DNA of 64,000 nt from Bin55 sp009840545 (lineage in GTDB: Bacteria > Pseudomonadota > Gammaproteobacteria > Pseudomonadales > Azotimanducaceae). Location of the stretch: assembly GCA_965208815.1 (NCBI GenBank), contig OZ242357.1, forward strand, positions 3,572,787 to 3,636,786, given 5' to 3'. Numbering within the stretch: the first letter of the stretch is position 1; each line of letters starts with the position of its first letter. A program made the position numbers and the translations under genes. Positions 9,632 to 18,353 of this stretch are shown piece after piece. Below the pieces are notes generated by a model. It was not told the DNA's origin. It did not search any database and worked only from the letters and a program-made list of their open reading frames with translations.

Positions 9632-10420
9632 ATGCCTGAAAAGTCGGGGGATACAAATGAGACTCGAGAGTCCAATGTGTCTCGTTGGATATTAATTGGG
9701 GGCATCTTTGTCCTCGTTGTATCGGTCTGCTTGTTGTTTGCGGGTGCATTCATTGCGCAACGAGACCGCGGCTATGAAACAGAGTCGTTAAGCAGCCAAG
9801 CTACTGCTGAGACTCTGACGCAGTCGACTAGTCATGACCACGACCACGATCACCACAACTCTTCGGATACGTATGGTTCTACTTCGACCGGCGACACCAG
9901 CACTGGAGATAAATCAGCATCAGTCAGCAACCCAACTAGCGAAGAGTCCAAGGCGTCCAAGTCGTTACTTTCAGATCCAAGCGTCATGTGGGAACACGTC
10001 GACGAAGGGAGCGTAGACGAAGCAGACGTACCTGACTGGCCCAGAGTTATCACCAATCGTGCGCTTGTGAGGATGAACTCTAGTGTGTGGACCACAACGG
10101 AAGGTCATCGAGTTCAATTCCCGATTCCGCAACGAGATATTGTTCTGGTAGGAGAAGTCACTGAGGTAAGTGGAACGCCATTAGCTCCTACCTTAAAGGG
10201 TGAAGTGACAGACGATGGTAAGAATTTCCCGTTCACATTGACGTTGAGCGACGATCGAGCTTTTGCTACGGTTTCGACCTCTACGGGCAATTACGAGATG
10301 TTTTCCAACCGTGACTACGGATGGGTTATGACACGAGAAGAAATGAACGCACATATAGACTATTCGGTTCCTCATTCCTTCATCGAGAATCCCGATCCTC
10401 ACGCAGGCCACAACCACTAG
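9632..10420 (+). CDS. Membrane-anchored protein with histidine-rich linker, unknown function
   Basis: 262 aa from the ATG at 9632, chosen because GAGG lies 7 nt upstream; an in-frame GTG at 9620 has none. One membrane segment lies at about residues 18-43, so this is a single-pass protein with the bulk probably outside the inner membrane. After it comes a low-complexity linker rich in His, Asp, Ser and Thr (HDHDHDHHNSS), then a globular region of about 130 residues that I do not recognise, with NYGEM-like beta-rich composition and a second His-rich tail (PHAGHNH). The histidine clusters could bind metal (inference). Confidence 0.75.
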   Translation: MPEKSGDTNETRESNVSRWILIGGIFVLVVSVCLLFAGAFIAQRDRGYETESLSSQATAETLTQSTSHDHDHDHHNSSDTYGSTSTGDTSTGDKSASVSNPTSEESKASKSLLSDPSVMWEHVDEGSVDEADVPDWPRVITNRALVRMNSSVWTTTEGHRVQFPIPQRDIVLVGEVTEVSGTPLAPTLKGEVTDDGKNFPFTLTLSDDRAFATVSTSTGNYEMFSNRDYGWVMTREEMNAHIDYSVPHSFIENPDPHAGHNH

Positions 10421-10502
10421 CCACGCTAAGCTAGAAGAGTGCTGCACCAACATTAGCTCAGAGTACTCGGAGAAGTCTAGTCTCGTAGATGTAACGGTCA
10501 TT

Positions 10503-11162
10503 GTGCCAATTCACGATGACTTCGATCATTTGGAAAGACTGTTCGAAGATCTTCAACCGTTCCCACAGTTAGAGATTGTTGCTGTCGATTCAGCGAGTGT
10601 CGACAGTCCGGAAGGCATTAGCGAGAAAGTTCAGCTTATTAGTTCGGACCAAATGGGTCGAGGTGCACAAATTGCTCTCGGAGTGCGGCAGACTAACCGA
10701 TCCTGGATATGGATATTGCATGCGGACTCCAGAGTCAGTCCGACAATTGTCGAAGAACTCGCAAGTGCGATCACTCGGTGCAGATGGGGACGCTTCGACG
10801 TTCGTCTTGCGGGAGATCGAACTTCCTACCGAGTGGTTGAGCGGATGATGAACGTACGGTCTGCCATGACGAGCATCTGCACGGGAGACCAGGGCATGTT
10901 CGTTCAGCGATCTTTGCTGAACGAGGTTGGCGGAGTTCCAGAGCAATCTCTTATGGAAGACATCGAACTTAGCAAACGGCTGCGGAAGATAGAGAAACCA
11001 CTCCGGATTCGAGCTCAATTGGCGACTTCGGTTAGAAAGTGGGAGCGAGAAGGCGTTCTCGCAACCATCATCAGGATGTGGAGTTACCGGCTTCGGTATT
11101 TTCTGGGTACCCATCCTAGCGTCTTGTATCAGGACTATTACGGTCAAGGAAGAACTAAATGA
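10503..11162 (+). CDS. Family 2 glycosyltransferase (TIGR04283-like); true start uncertain
   Basis: 219 aa from GTG 10503. The GT-A fold is shown by VAVDSASVDSPEG (nucleotide-binding loop), WILHADSR (DxD-like site) and MEDIELSKRL near the C-terminus, the pattern of TIGR04283 enzymes. Coding sequence evidently extends upstream: the codons before the GTG read VDVTVI, which joined to VPIHDDFDHL gives the standard first strand of this fold. Back to the in-frame stop at 10356-10358 there is no ATG, GTG or TTG, only ATT or ATC codons such as ATT 10452. Its stop overlaps the next gene (ATGA), and the TIGR04283/TIGR04282 pair is a common arrangement. The family has been linked to arsenosugar biosynthesis, but nothing else here supports that role. 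Confidence 0.85.
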   Translation: MPIHDDFDHLERLFEDLQPFPQLEIVAVDSASVDSPEGISEKVQLISSDQMGRGAQIALGVRQTNRSWIWILHADSRVSPTIVEELASAITRCRWGRFDVRLAGDRTSYRVVERMMNVRSAMTSICTGDQGMFVQRSLLNEVGGVPEQSLMEDIELSKRLRKIEKPLRIRAQLATSVRKWEREGVLATIIRMWSYRLRYFLGTHPSVLYQDYYGQGRTK

Positions 11163-11755
11163 ACAAACGCGTAGCGGTGTTTGCACGTGAACCAAGACCC
11201 GGACATGTCAAGACTCGGCTCGCTTCACAAATTGGGGTAGACCGAGCCCTTGATTGCTATATAGAAACGCTGGAAATTGCTATTGAAGCAGCGTCGAATC
11301 ATAGGTTTGAGCTTTGGTATGAGGGACATCCGTGTCTCTCCTGGATTGAGCGATGTCTGTCTCTTAAACAACAATCCGACGGTGACCTGGGAGCCCGAAT
11401 GCTCGCTGCGTTTAGCGATGGTGTTGACCTTGTCATCGGATCCGACATTCCTCTAATTACAAGCCACTATGTCGATCAAGCCGCCGACTTGCTGTCAACA
11501 GCGGATGTAGTTTTGGGTCCAACCGAAGACGGAGGCTACTGTTTGATTGGGATGAGACAACCACTCCCCGCACTTTTTCAAGGAATTCCGTGGAGTTCAT
11601 CTCAAGTGCTTACACAAACTCTAGCGAAGGCTCACCGCGAGCACATACGAGTCGAGCTTCTTCCACACCTGTGGGATATTGATGATGAGACTGACTACCA
11701 CAGATGGAACTCGATTCGAGCATCCGGGGAACTACAAAAATCTCGGACTATCTAG
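11159..11755 (+). CDS. TIGR04282-like glycosyltransferase (DUF2064)
   Basis: 198 aa nucleotide-sugar transferase-like protein. The N-terminal FAREPRPGHVKTRLA motif, the central VIGSDIPLITSHYVDQA and the GPTEDGGYCLIGM motif are diagnostic for this family. Its ATG overlaps the stop of the preceding glycosyltransferase, so the two are translationally coupled and probably act on one product. Substrates cannot be inferred from the sequence. Confidence 0.9.
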   Translation: MNKRVAVFAREPRPGHVKTRLASQIGVDRALDCYIETLEIAIEAASNHRFELWYEGHPCLSWIERCLSLKQQSDGDLGARMLAAFSDGVDLVIGSDIPLITSHYVDQAADLLSTADVVLGPTEDGGYCLIGMRQPLPALFQGIPWSSSQVLTQTLAKAHREHIRVELLPHLWDIDDETDYHRWNSIRASGELQKSRTI

Positions 11756-11819
11756 AATTTGTCCTACGAACTAGAGACTCATTGAATGGCTCTCGCAGGT
11801 TTAGATGAGGAGCGGAACA

Positions 11820-12140
11820 ATGTTCTATGAATTGAGACAGTACAAGATTCAGCCCGGAAAGATGGATGAGTGGGTTACTCTCATGGAGGAAGAAATCATC
11901 CCTTTGCAAGTCGCAAAAGGAATGGTAATCGCTGGAAGTTTTCGAGGAGAAACAGACGACACTGTATACGTTTGGATGCGCCGATTTGACTCGGAAGCAG
12001 AAAGAGAAAAGCTTTATCGAGATGTATATGGCAGTGAGAAATGGCGCAACGAGATCCAGCCCCGAGTCTCTGAACTGATGGATACTTCATCAGTCAGTGT
12101 TCAACGAATTGTTCCTACGTCTCGGTCGGTTGTCCGTTAA
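11820..12140 (+). CDS. NIPSNAP-family protein
   Basis: 106 aa. The start at ATG 11820 is supported by AGGAG seven bases upstream; an ATG at 11805 would overlap that site. The sequence MFYELRQYKIQPGKMDEWV and the later VYVWMRRFDSEAERE fit the small ferredoxin-like NIPSNAP fold (dimeric alpha-beta barrel). Proteins of this type have no settled biochemical role in bacteria. It lies alone between the glycosyltransferase pair and tRNA-Arg. Confidence 0.85.
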   Translation: MFYELRQYKIQPGKMDEWVTLMEEEIIPLQVAKGMVIAGSFRGETDDTVYVWMRRFDSEAEREKLYRDVYGSEKWRNEIQPRVSELMDTSSVSVQRIVPTSRSVVR

Positions 12141-12241
12141 CCGTTAGTTTCTCTGGAGCGGGAGCTTGTACGAATACCGATAAGTTTTGTTGATTCTTAC
12201 AACCTAGTCGTAGGTAATGAATTCTTGACGAGAGAGTAGGT

Positions 12242-12318
12242 TGGCGCCCCGAGAAGGACTCGAACCTTCGACCTGCCGCTTAGGAGGCGGCCGCGCTATC
12301 CAACTGTGCCATCGGGGC
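12242..12318 (-). tRNA. tRNA-Arg (anticodon CCT)
   Basis: The minus strand folds as a complete cloverleaf of 77 nt with encoded CCA. The acceptor stem GCCCCGA pairs with TCGGGGC, the anticodon loop CTCCTAA gives CCT (reads AGG), and the T-loop is GGTTCGAGTCC. It lies 33 bp downstream of the CBS gene on the same strand, so it could be co-transcribed with it. Confidence 0.96.
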
Positions 12319-12351
12319 TGGATGCATCACGATTATGCAAGGTGCTATCCA

Positions 12352-12753
12352 CTAATCGTCCAAACAGGCAAAAATCAGGTCCCTTCGATTCGCAATCCCA
12401 ATTGGGTCGCGTGATTCATTCGTAACTACTGCTTGTGATAGATCTAGACTTGCCAGTAGCCGTGTTGCATAAGCCACTTTCATACGCGCTGGTAGTGTGA
12501 CTATGGGTTTGGACATGATTTCGAACACGTAAGTCCTGTCTGGAGGCTTGTGCTTTCCAATGACCTCTCGTGCAACGTCGGCAACCGTTACCAATCCGAT
12601 TTCGTCGTCTTCGTCGTTGCGATCCACAATTAAAGAGTTAACGTCGTGCTGCTTCAAGAGCGAAATGGCTTCATGTACGGTCGCATCTCGGTGGATTGAG
12701 TAAAAAGTCTTAGACATGTAGTCCTCGACTCTAGGCACGGTGTCGTCAGTCAT
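12352..12753 (-). CDS. CBS-domain pair protein
   Basis: 133 aa made almost entirely of two CBS domains: VEDYMSKTFYSIHRDATVHEAISLL and, after about 60 residues, FEIMSKPIVTLPARMKVAYATRLL. CBS pairs bind adenine nucleotides and regulate partner proteins. Its ATG overlaps the stop of the PII-like gene. Together with the two upstream DUF1538 membrane proteins this suggests a nucleotide-responsive regulatory input to that membrane system (inference). Confidence 0.88.
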   Translation of the reverse strand: MTDDTVPRVEDYMSKTFYSIHRDATVHEAISLLKQHDVNSLIVDRNDEDDEIGLVTVADVAREVIGKHKPPDRTYVFEIMSKPIVTLPARMKVAYATRLLASLDLSQAVVTNESRDPIGIANRRDLIFACLDD

Positions 12754-13097
12754 GTGTCGTCGTCCATGGATTCAAGAATGTAGGGCAACTGAGACTGTAA
12801 CCCGACAGCGTCCTCAATGGCAAGTTGGATGGCAATTCCCGATCCAGGCTCGTCGTCAAAATCACAGATTTCGCTTATGCAATTCAAAATATTCCGAGAA
12901 CAGCTCTCTGATGCAACGAACAGTAGAGCGGTTCGAACAAGTGTGAGGTCCAGTCCAAAGAAGGTCTTGGTAGCCTTCAATCCTTCGCCTCGAACGTCAT
13001 TGAGAACGGTTGCTCCAGTTGCACCCGCCTTGCGTGCCGCCTCAATGATTTCGTCGGATTTGTCAATCGACACGAAGGCAATGATTAGCTTGAGCAT
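12750..13097 (-). CDS. PII-like signal transduction protein
   Basis: 115 aa with the ferredoxin-like layout of the PII superfamily. The N-terminal strand is KLIIAFVSIDKSDEIIEAARKAG, followed by GATGATVLNDVRGEG, the usual start of the T-loop. The rest differs from GlnB/GlnK: there is no uridylylation tyrosine motif and the T-loop is short, so this is a divergent PII-like protein rather than a classic nitrogen regulator. It sits 4 bp after the second DUF1538 gene and overlaps the CBS gene, so it probably regulates the membrane proteins. Confidence 0.82.
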   Translation of the reverse strand: MLKLIIAFVSIDKSDEIIEAARKAGATGATVLNDVRGEGLKATKTFFGLDLTLVRTALLFVASESCSRNILNCISEICDFDDEPGSGIAIQLAIEDAVGLQSQLPYILESMDDDT

Positions 13098-13101
13098 GAA
13101 A

Positions 13102-13878
13102 TCATTCCTCTAATCCAGGTTGGTCGTTCTTTTTCTTACCTAGTCTTGAGACGATCAATGAGTATCCCAGCACAGTCATAATGGGAAAAGCACATGTGAA
13201 TGCGATTAGTCCAAATCCATCAACTAGTGGACTTCGACCGGGTACATTGCTCGCCAGTCCCAATCCCAATGCGGCGACTACAGGAACCGTTACAGTCGAT
13301 GTGGTAACCCCGCCGCTGTCGTAGGCTAGCGGCATAATCGTGCGGTTGGAAAAGATCGTCAGAATCATTACGACAATATAGATTCCCATGATATACCACT
13401 GTAGTGGCGTACCTGTTACGATTCGAAAGCAGCCCAACGAAACTCCGATTGCCGCTCCAAAGGCCACCGCGATTCTCAATCCCCACGCATCAATCGTGCC
13501 GCCAGATGCGGTCTGAGCCTTCATCGACACTGCGATGAGAGCAGGTTCTGCTACTGCCGTGGCGAAACCGATCGCTGCCGCGAATGCGTAGACCATCATG
13601 TAATCCATCCATCGGACCTGATCGACGTTGGTGGCACCACTCGATGAAGTCAATTGCGCCGCCATAGTCTCGCCAATGGGGAAGAGCGCGTCGTTCAATC
13701 CGACTAGGAAGAGCGAAAGACCTAAGACGACCAAAACGAAACCAGTAATGATTTGTTTAAGTCGTGGTAGTCGTTGCCGGAGAACAAGAACTTGGAATAC
13801 GACAAGTATCACCACGATCGGAACAACATCCCTCAGCGTGGAACCCAACGAATTGGCCAGATCCAGTAGAAGGCTCAT
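13102..13878 (-). CDS. DUF1538 membrane protein (second copy)
   Basis: 258 aa integral membrane protein with about seven hydrophobic segments. It carries the DUF1538 marks VVPIVVILVVFQVL near the N-terminus, LFPIGETMAAQL, a conserved FATAVAEPALIAV segment, and the glycine-rich IMPLAYDSGGVTTSTVTVP motif. It starts 1 bp after its paralogue stops. The two are clearly homologous and may form a heterodimer; many species carry them fused in one protein. A transport function is likely but the substrate is unknown. Confidence 0.88.
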   Translation of the reverse strand: MSLLLDLANSLGSTLRDVVPIVVILVVFQVLVLRQRLPRLKQIITGFVLVVLGLSLFLVGLNDALFPIGETMAAQLTSSSGATNVDQVRWMDYMMVYAFAAAIGFATAVAEPALIAVSMKAQTASGGTIDAWGLRIAVAFGAAIGVSLGCFRIVTGTPLQWYIMGIYIVVMILTIFSNRTIMPLAYDSGGVTTSTVTVPVVAALGLGLASNVPGRSPLVDGFGLIAFTCAFPIMTVLGYSLIVSRLGKKKNDQPGLEE

Positions 13879-13879
13879 G

Positions 13880-14614
13880 TCAGCTGACCATCCCGTACAC
13901 CAGAACGAAGATCATCGGTGTAATGCTTGCGAACGCAATGAGTCCAAATCCATCAACCATGGGGTTGCGCCCTCTGATGCTGGATGCCAGGCCAACACCG
14001 AGCGCTGTGAGCAAAGGCACGGTAATAGTGCTTGTCGTTACGCCTCCTGAGTCGTATGCGATTCCGATGATTTCACGAGGCGCTAAGAACGTAAGGCAAG
14101 TCACGATTGCGTACCCTGAAATGATCATTACATGAATAGGCCATCCTTTAAGTATTCGAAACACACCAATGACTACTGCTGTTCCAACGGAAAGTGCCAC
14201 AACGATTCGAAGACTGAAAGCATAGGATGCGCGTACGTTCTCGTTATCAGCAATATGACCAGATTGGGCAACGACACTAGCAGCTTCAGTTGCTACAGCC
14301 ATGAGTGCCGGTTCGGCAACGGTAGTACCGAATCCAAGGCAGAACGCAAAGCTCAGTAGAGCCACAACACTACTCTTCTTAGCAAATGCCTGTGCGATTG
14401 CCTCTCCAAGGGGAAATAAGCCGCTTTCGAGACCGTGGATGAAGAGAGCAAGTCCCAATACGACGCAAACTAGACCTACAAGTGTGTCTGCCAGATTCGG
14501 AAAGGGTTGCTGTAGAACCACGATCTGGAAAAACGCGATGACAACGATGATGGGGGCTAGGTCGCGAAACGCATTGAGTATGCGCCTTGCAAGTGCCTTG
14601 AAGACTATTGTCAC
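13880..14614 (-). CDS. DUF1538 membrane protein (first copy)
   Basis: 244 aa paralogue of the next gene, starting at a GTG. It repeats the same marks: LAPIIVVIAFFQIVVLQ, LFPLGEAIAQAF, FGTTVAEPALMAVATEA and IGIAYDSGGVTTSTITVPLL, spread over about seven membrane segments. It is first in the four-gene unit DUF1538-DUF1538-PII-like-CBS. The shared inner motifs AEPAL and SGGVTTST, present in both copies, are candidates for a substrate or ion site (inference). Confidence 0.88.
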   Translation of the reverse strand: MTIVFKALARRILNAFRDLAPIIVVIAFFQIVVLQQPFPNLADTLVGLVCVVLGLALFIHGLESGLFPLGEAIAQAFAKKSSVVALLSFAFCLGFGTTVAEPALMAVATEAASVVAQSGHIADNENVRASYAFSLRIVVALSVGTAVVIGVFRILKGWPIHVMIISGYAIVTCLTFLAPREIIGIAYDSGGVTTSTITVPLLTALGVGLASSIRGRNPMVDGFGLIAFASITPMIFVLVYGMVS

Positions 14615-14818
14615 GAAACTGTACTTTGGGGCTGTTGCGCCAATCTATAGGAGCGGCACTAGGTGGTTTGGTGTGAGACAATCCAAAGAGGAGTGCCGGC
14701 GCCCCATTGAGGGATTCTAACAGGTCGCATACTTTCTTGGAGCTGAATTTGCGCGCTACGTCTTAGTCCTGCACGCACAAGAAAGCATTCGCAGGTGTGC
14801 GGGAAGGAAGAATTTCCG

Positions 14819-15280
14819 TCAAGGGTTCGTTCGTCTTCTGAACTGTACGATGTTGTCTGCCTTGACCTCGACATGTTGCGGTTTGATCGCAATTTCAAAG
14901 GTGTACATCTCCATTCCATGTCGCAGAAATCCTCTTACACCGAGAACTTCTGGCATGGTGAAGAGAGTCGCAGCGACTTGGGTGGTACTGTCTCGGTCAC
15001 CCAAGAGTGCTAAGTGAGGAATGCTGTCTAGTTTGGCCGTACCGATAAAGTCTATCTGAGATCCCATGATGGTCATGTCATAGAGACCCGTTTCGTTGCG
15101 AGCTAGCCAAACACCAAACTCGTACCGAGCCGAAGTCTCGGTCTTGGCGTCAATGTCCAATGCGTATCGATCTTCCTGTTGATCACTGACGATGCACTCG
15201 CCCGTGAAATGAACCAAATTCGAGTCGGTTGTAGCGCGCCAAGAACCGCTAATTGACCATACGCCCGGATTGAGTATCAC
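14819..15280 (-). CDS. Hypothetical protein, beta-rich
   Basis: 153 aa starting at GTG 15280. It has no signal peptide or membrane segment and alternates short hydrophobic and polar stretches, for instance GVWSISGSWRATTDSN, YEFGVWLARNETGLYDM and MEMYTFEIAI. This is consistent with a small beta-sandwich or lipocalin-like fold. I do not recognise the family. It is 60 bp downstream of the DUF5916 gene on the same strand. Confidence 0.6.
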   Translation of the reverse strand: MILNPGVWSISGSWRATTDSNLVHFTGECIVSDQQEDRYALDIDAKTETSARYEFGVWLARNETGLYDMTIMGSQIDFIGTAKLDSIPHLALLGDRDSTTQVAATLFTMPEVLGVRGFLRHGMEMYTFEIAIKPQHVEVKADNIVQFRRRTNP

Positions 15281-15340
15281 TTCTTCGAATTAGCTTGAGA
15301 TAGATGGGAAGACTGTAGCAGGTCTCAAATTCTAGATTAC

Positions 15341-17824
15341 TCAGTTAACTCCGAGATGGTGTCGAATCTTGAATGCGACTTGCTCGGAGTTAGGTCTACT
15401 GAAAGTGTCCTGAAAGATCTCTGCGAAACTTTGATCAATAGGATTTGGCAGCGAGGCGTTACGTGTATATACCAAGAATAGGTCAGACATCGGAGCCAAG
15501 GACCAGTGGTAGCGAAACTGTAAATTGAGGCGAGAAATTGCAAAGTCGTCAGACTTGCTAACAGTTGTACCAATGTCTCTAAGCTTCGTGCCCGTTTCTG
15601 GCAAGTGCAAGGAGGTGTGAGCGTATGCTTTCACTGCACTCCATTGCATGTCAAAGCGAAGATATTGCTTTGCGCTGAGGAAGAAGTTAACAACCAGTTG
15701 TGGTGTCCAGAAATCGGATGAGTAGACAACGAACCTGCGATTCCCACGAAATAGCAACCATCCATCGCGCGAATTGAAACTTAGGTTTAGGTAGGACGAA
15801 AACCTATCAGATGGTCGGAAGATGATCGATCCACTCGCCGAGTATCGGTTTCCGTCTGCGTAATCTGTCTGCCATGCTGAGCGAAGGCTGTAGTAAAACG
15901 GTTTCGATGAATCCGATTGATAGCGAATACCAATGTCTTTTCGAGAGCTGATCGTGAACGAACCATTGCCGTAGCTATTCCGGTCGTCGATGGTTTCCGG
16001 ACGGTATTCTGCTTGAATACGGAATTCTGTGAGGTTGTGAAATTCCAGCTCCCAGGAGACGTTTACGCCGCGGCTCGTAGTCTCACCTCTCGAATTCCAA
16101 CCCGTACCCACGGAGACTCGTGTCGAAACCTCTCGAAATAGGTCCCACCCCTGCTGTCGCATGCGGAATCGGTAGCGCAAGGCATTTTGGTCGTTGCGAC
16201 CTAGGTAGCCCATGTCGTTGAGATTCAAAGAGCGGTCAAAACTCTCAACCACAAACTCATGGGAAATTCGACGGTCCTGATAGTAGTTAATGTCCACAAA
16301 CCCGCCAGCGCCGATCCCGCTTTCCGTGTCGGATCGAAGTAGCTGTCCGTCTACTCTCAGTTTTCCGGATTCGTTACCGTAATGGAAGTCCATTCCTTGG
16401 GTGTATGACTCGAGATCGGAGTGGTCTAAAGCTGTAGCCAGAAGCCCAATTGCTCGATAGTCTCCGTTAGATCGCTCGAGAAGCACTCTGCTAACGGCAA
16501 AATTCCTGCCGGATTGACCAACAGAAATCTCGTTGCCGTAGTCGTCTTCGCCAAAAAATCGAGTATCTCTCTCCGAAGCGGTCAATACTCCGTAGCGTAA
16601 TGAACCAGCGTGGCCTGTAAGTTTCGCCGCTCCTATTAATTCGGACGGCTGTTGAAACTGAAAGTGATCAAATGTGGCTTCGCCGGGCAATTGTGGAAAG
16701 ATCGGTCGTTGACCGATTCGCCGGGTATGAAGCAGCATGACGGACGGATTGGATGACCAGGAGCTTGCTCTTGCTGTGGGGACAAAGATCTCCTGACCCT
16801 CTAAAAAGAACAATCTTTTCTCGGGAAAGAACGTTTCGACTGCTGTCAGATTGATAACTACATCATCAGGCTCGACAGTGCCGAAGTCAGGATTTAGCGA
16901 GGCAGTCACTTGAAAATTTGTCGAGGGACGCCAGAAAACGTCCGCTCCGACGTTATAGTTGTTCTGCATTCCAGGTGTGTCCACAAAGTGCCTATGCGCA
17001 GAAGCCGCATACGGGAAGAAACTCAACTGCTGCCTAGGATTAACCCGTTCGAGGACAATGGGCTGGAAACTAGAAAGGAACTTCGAACTCGAGCTTGTCA
17101 GTCCAGGCCAGGCAAACCGCCCGTCCATGTAAGCCACCCTTCGTGATGCGTAGATTCCCATTCTTCGAACTCCGTCGGTATGGGGCATGCTAACGATGGA
17201 CCAGGGTATGAAGAACTCGGCTGACCATCCGTACTCGGTTCTTGCAGTGGCTCCTCGCCACGCACCATCCCAATTTGAACTGAACTGTCTCTCTGGTTGA
17301 ACAGTTCCATCTGCTCGACTCCCGCCTAGGTTGAGTTGGAACCAATTCCCGTATCTCCCTTCGCCAGACGTGTCAAGACCAAGCATGATGTAGTCACGAG
17401 TGAGAAAGCCCTGGTCGGGAGCAGAAAGTCGTTGAATCAACGAATCCGGATCTTGGTGCATGTTTGCCGAAACATAGAGTCCGCGATTGTCACAGAACAT
17501 GCGCACTTCTGTCACTAGTGGTGCAGGTTCGAGAGTCTCTGGGTTAGTTACGACAAAATCGTCATGGACTTCGACCAATTCCCATATTGGTTCGTTGAGA
17601 ATTCCATCGATAGCGATGTCTGGGTTGCCTTCCACTCGATGCACCAGAATTCCGGGATCGGAATCGGACATCGCGGTTACGGGAGATTCGGCGAGTGTCG
17701 CATCGGACGTTAGGAGGAGCATTGCAGCGCAACGCACGACCCAGACGTGCAAGAGTCTCACAGAGCAAACAAATCGGGAGGCAGAAGGCAGTTTACATTG
17801 ATTTGAATGCAATTGCAAACTCAA
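15341..17824 (-). CDS. DUF5916 outer-membrane-type protein with CBM9-like N-terminal domain
   Basis: 827 aa. An N-terminal export signal is likely (hydrophobic VVRCAAMLLLTSDATLA). It is followed by a CBM9-like beta-sandwich, IAIDGILNEPIWE and VRMFCDNRGLYVSAN, then the family hallmark SLNPDFGTVEPDDVVINLTAVETFFPEKRLFFLEG at about residues 320-355. The remaining 450 residues alternate in the way of a beta-barrel and end in an aromatic-poor strand. These proteins are thought to sit in the outer membrane; function unknown. The first possible start is TTG 17824 without a clear ribosome site; GTG 17761 is another option. Confidence 0.85.
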   Translation of the reverse strand: MSLQLHSNQCKLPSASRFVCSVRLLHVWVVRCAAMLLLTSDATLAESPVTAMSDSDPGILVHRVEGNPDIAIDGILNEPIWELVEVHDDFVVTNPETLEPAPLVTEVRMFCDNRGLYVSANMHQDPDSLIQRLSAPDQGFLTRDYIMLGLDTSGEGRYGNWFQLNLGGSRADGTVQPERQFSSNWDGAWRGATARTEYGWSAEFFIPWSIVSMPHTDGVRRMGIYASRRVAYMDGRFAWPGLTSSSSKFLSSFQPIVLERVNPRQQLSFFPYAASAHRHFVDTPGMQNNYNVGADVFWRPSTNFQVTASLNPDFGTVEPDDVVINLTAVETFFPEKRLFFLEGQEIFVPTARASSWSSNPSVMLLHTRRIGQRPIFPQLPGEATFDHFQFQQPSELIGAAKLTGHAGSLRYGVLTASERDTRFFGEDDYGNEISVGQSGRNFAVSRVLLERSNGDYRAIGLLATALDHSDLESYTQGMDFHYGNESGKLRVDGQLLRSDTESGIGAGGFVDINYYQDRRISHEFVVESFDRSLNLNDMGYLGRNDQNALRYRFRMRQQGWDLFREVSTRVSVGTGWNSRGETTSRGVNVSWELEFHNLTEFRIQAEYRPETIDDRNSYGNGSFTISSRKDIGIRYQSDSSKPFYYSLRSAWQTDYADGNRYSASGSIIFRPSDRFSSYLNLSFNSRDGWLLFRGNRRFVVYSSDFWTPQLVVNFFLSAKQYLRFDMQWSAVKAYAHTSLHLPETGTKLRDIGTTVSKSDDFAISRLNLQFRYHWSLAPMSDLFLVYTRNASLPNPIDQSFAEIFQDTFSRPNSEQVAFKIRHHLGVN

Positions 17825-18353
17825 GGGTACGATCTAATACCTTGACAAACCCAGTTGTCGTCGTCATGATGAATCGATAATACTGATAAAAACCTAATTA
17901 ATTCAACGACTAACAGAGCTTTCTAACTTTCTATGCCTCTGACAGCATTGGTTTGACCGGCATTTGTTTGTTGCAGGTCAACAAGGCGTCAATCAAGTGT
18001 CCACACCTGCTGTAACGGCCGAGAACCTCCGACTTCATAGGCATCGAAACGTCACTCTTGCTTTGTGTCTTGGTGGAGTCTCTCAATTCTCACTTCCAGA
18101 CTCTTTCCGGTCTGAAGTAAATTCGTGCTACAAATTCCGGTTTCAATCAACGAGATTGGGGGAATGCCTGAGCTCGAACCAAGGTGTTTTGAAAAGGTGG
18201 AATAGAGGTGGAATGACTTGAAGCCATTACAATCTACTAGTTCAAAACGACCTTTCTAGAGGGTGTCAGATTGCGTCTATTCGCTCTAAACAACCGCAAG
18301 CTCGCAAGTCCAGACTCGCTTATTGTGGATTGGAAGTTGAGGAGGGATAACTG
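17825..18353. other. Intergenic region between divergent DUF5916 and sqdB genes
   Basis: 529 bp with no convincing gene. A plus-strand TTGACA at 17842 with CATGAT 17 bp later resembles a sigma-70 promoter about 490 bp before sqdB. GAGGAGGG just before 18354 is the ribosome site of sqdB. I see no tRNA, repeat or clear riboswitch here. Confidence 0.5.

Noticed and set aside
9370..9639. 89-codon frame before the histidine-rich protein
   Set aside because: Overlaps the start of the next gene in another frame and shows no protein-like pattern.
17964..18221. 85-codon frame upstream of sqdB
   Set aside because: No ribosome site and no protein-like composition.
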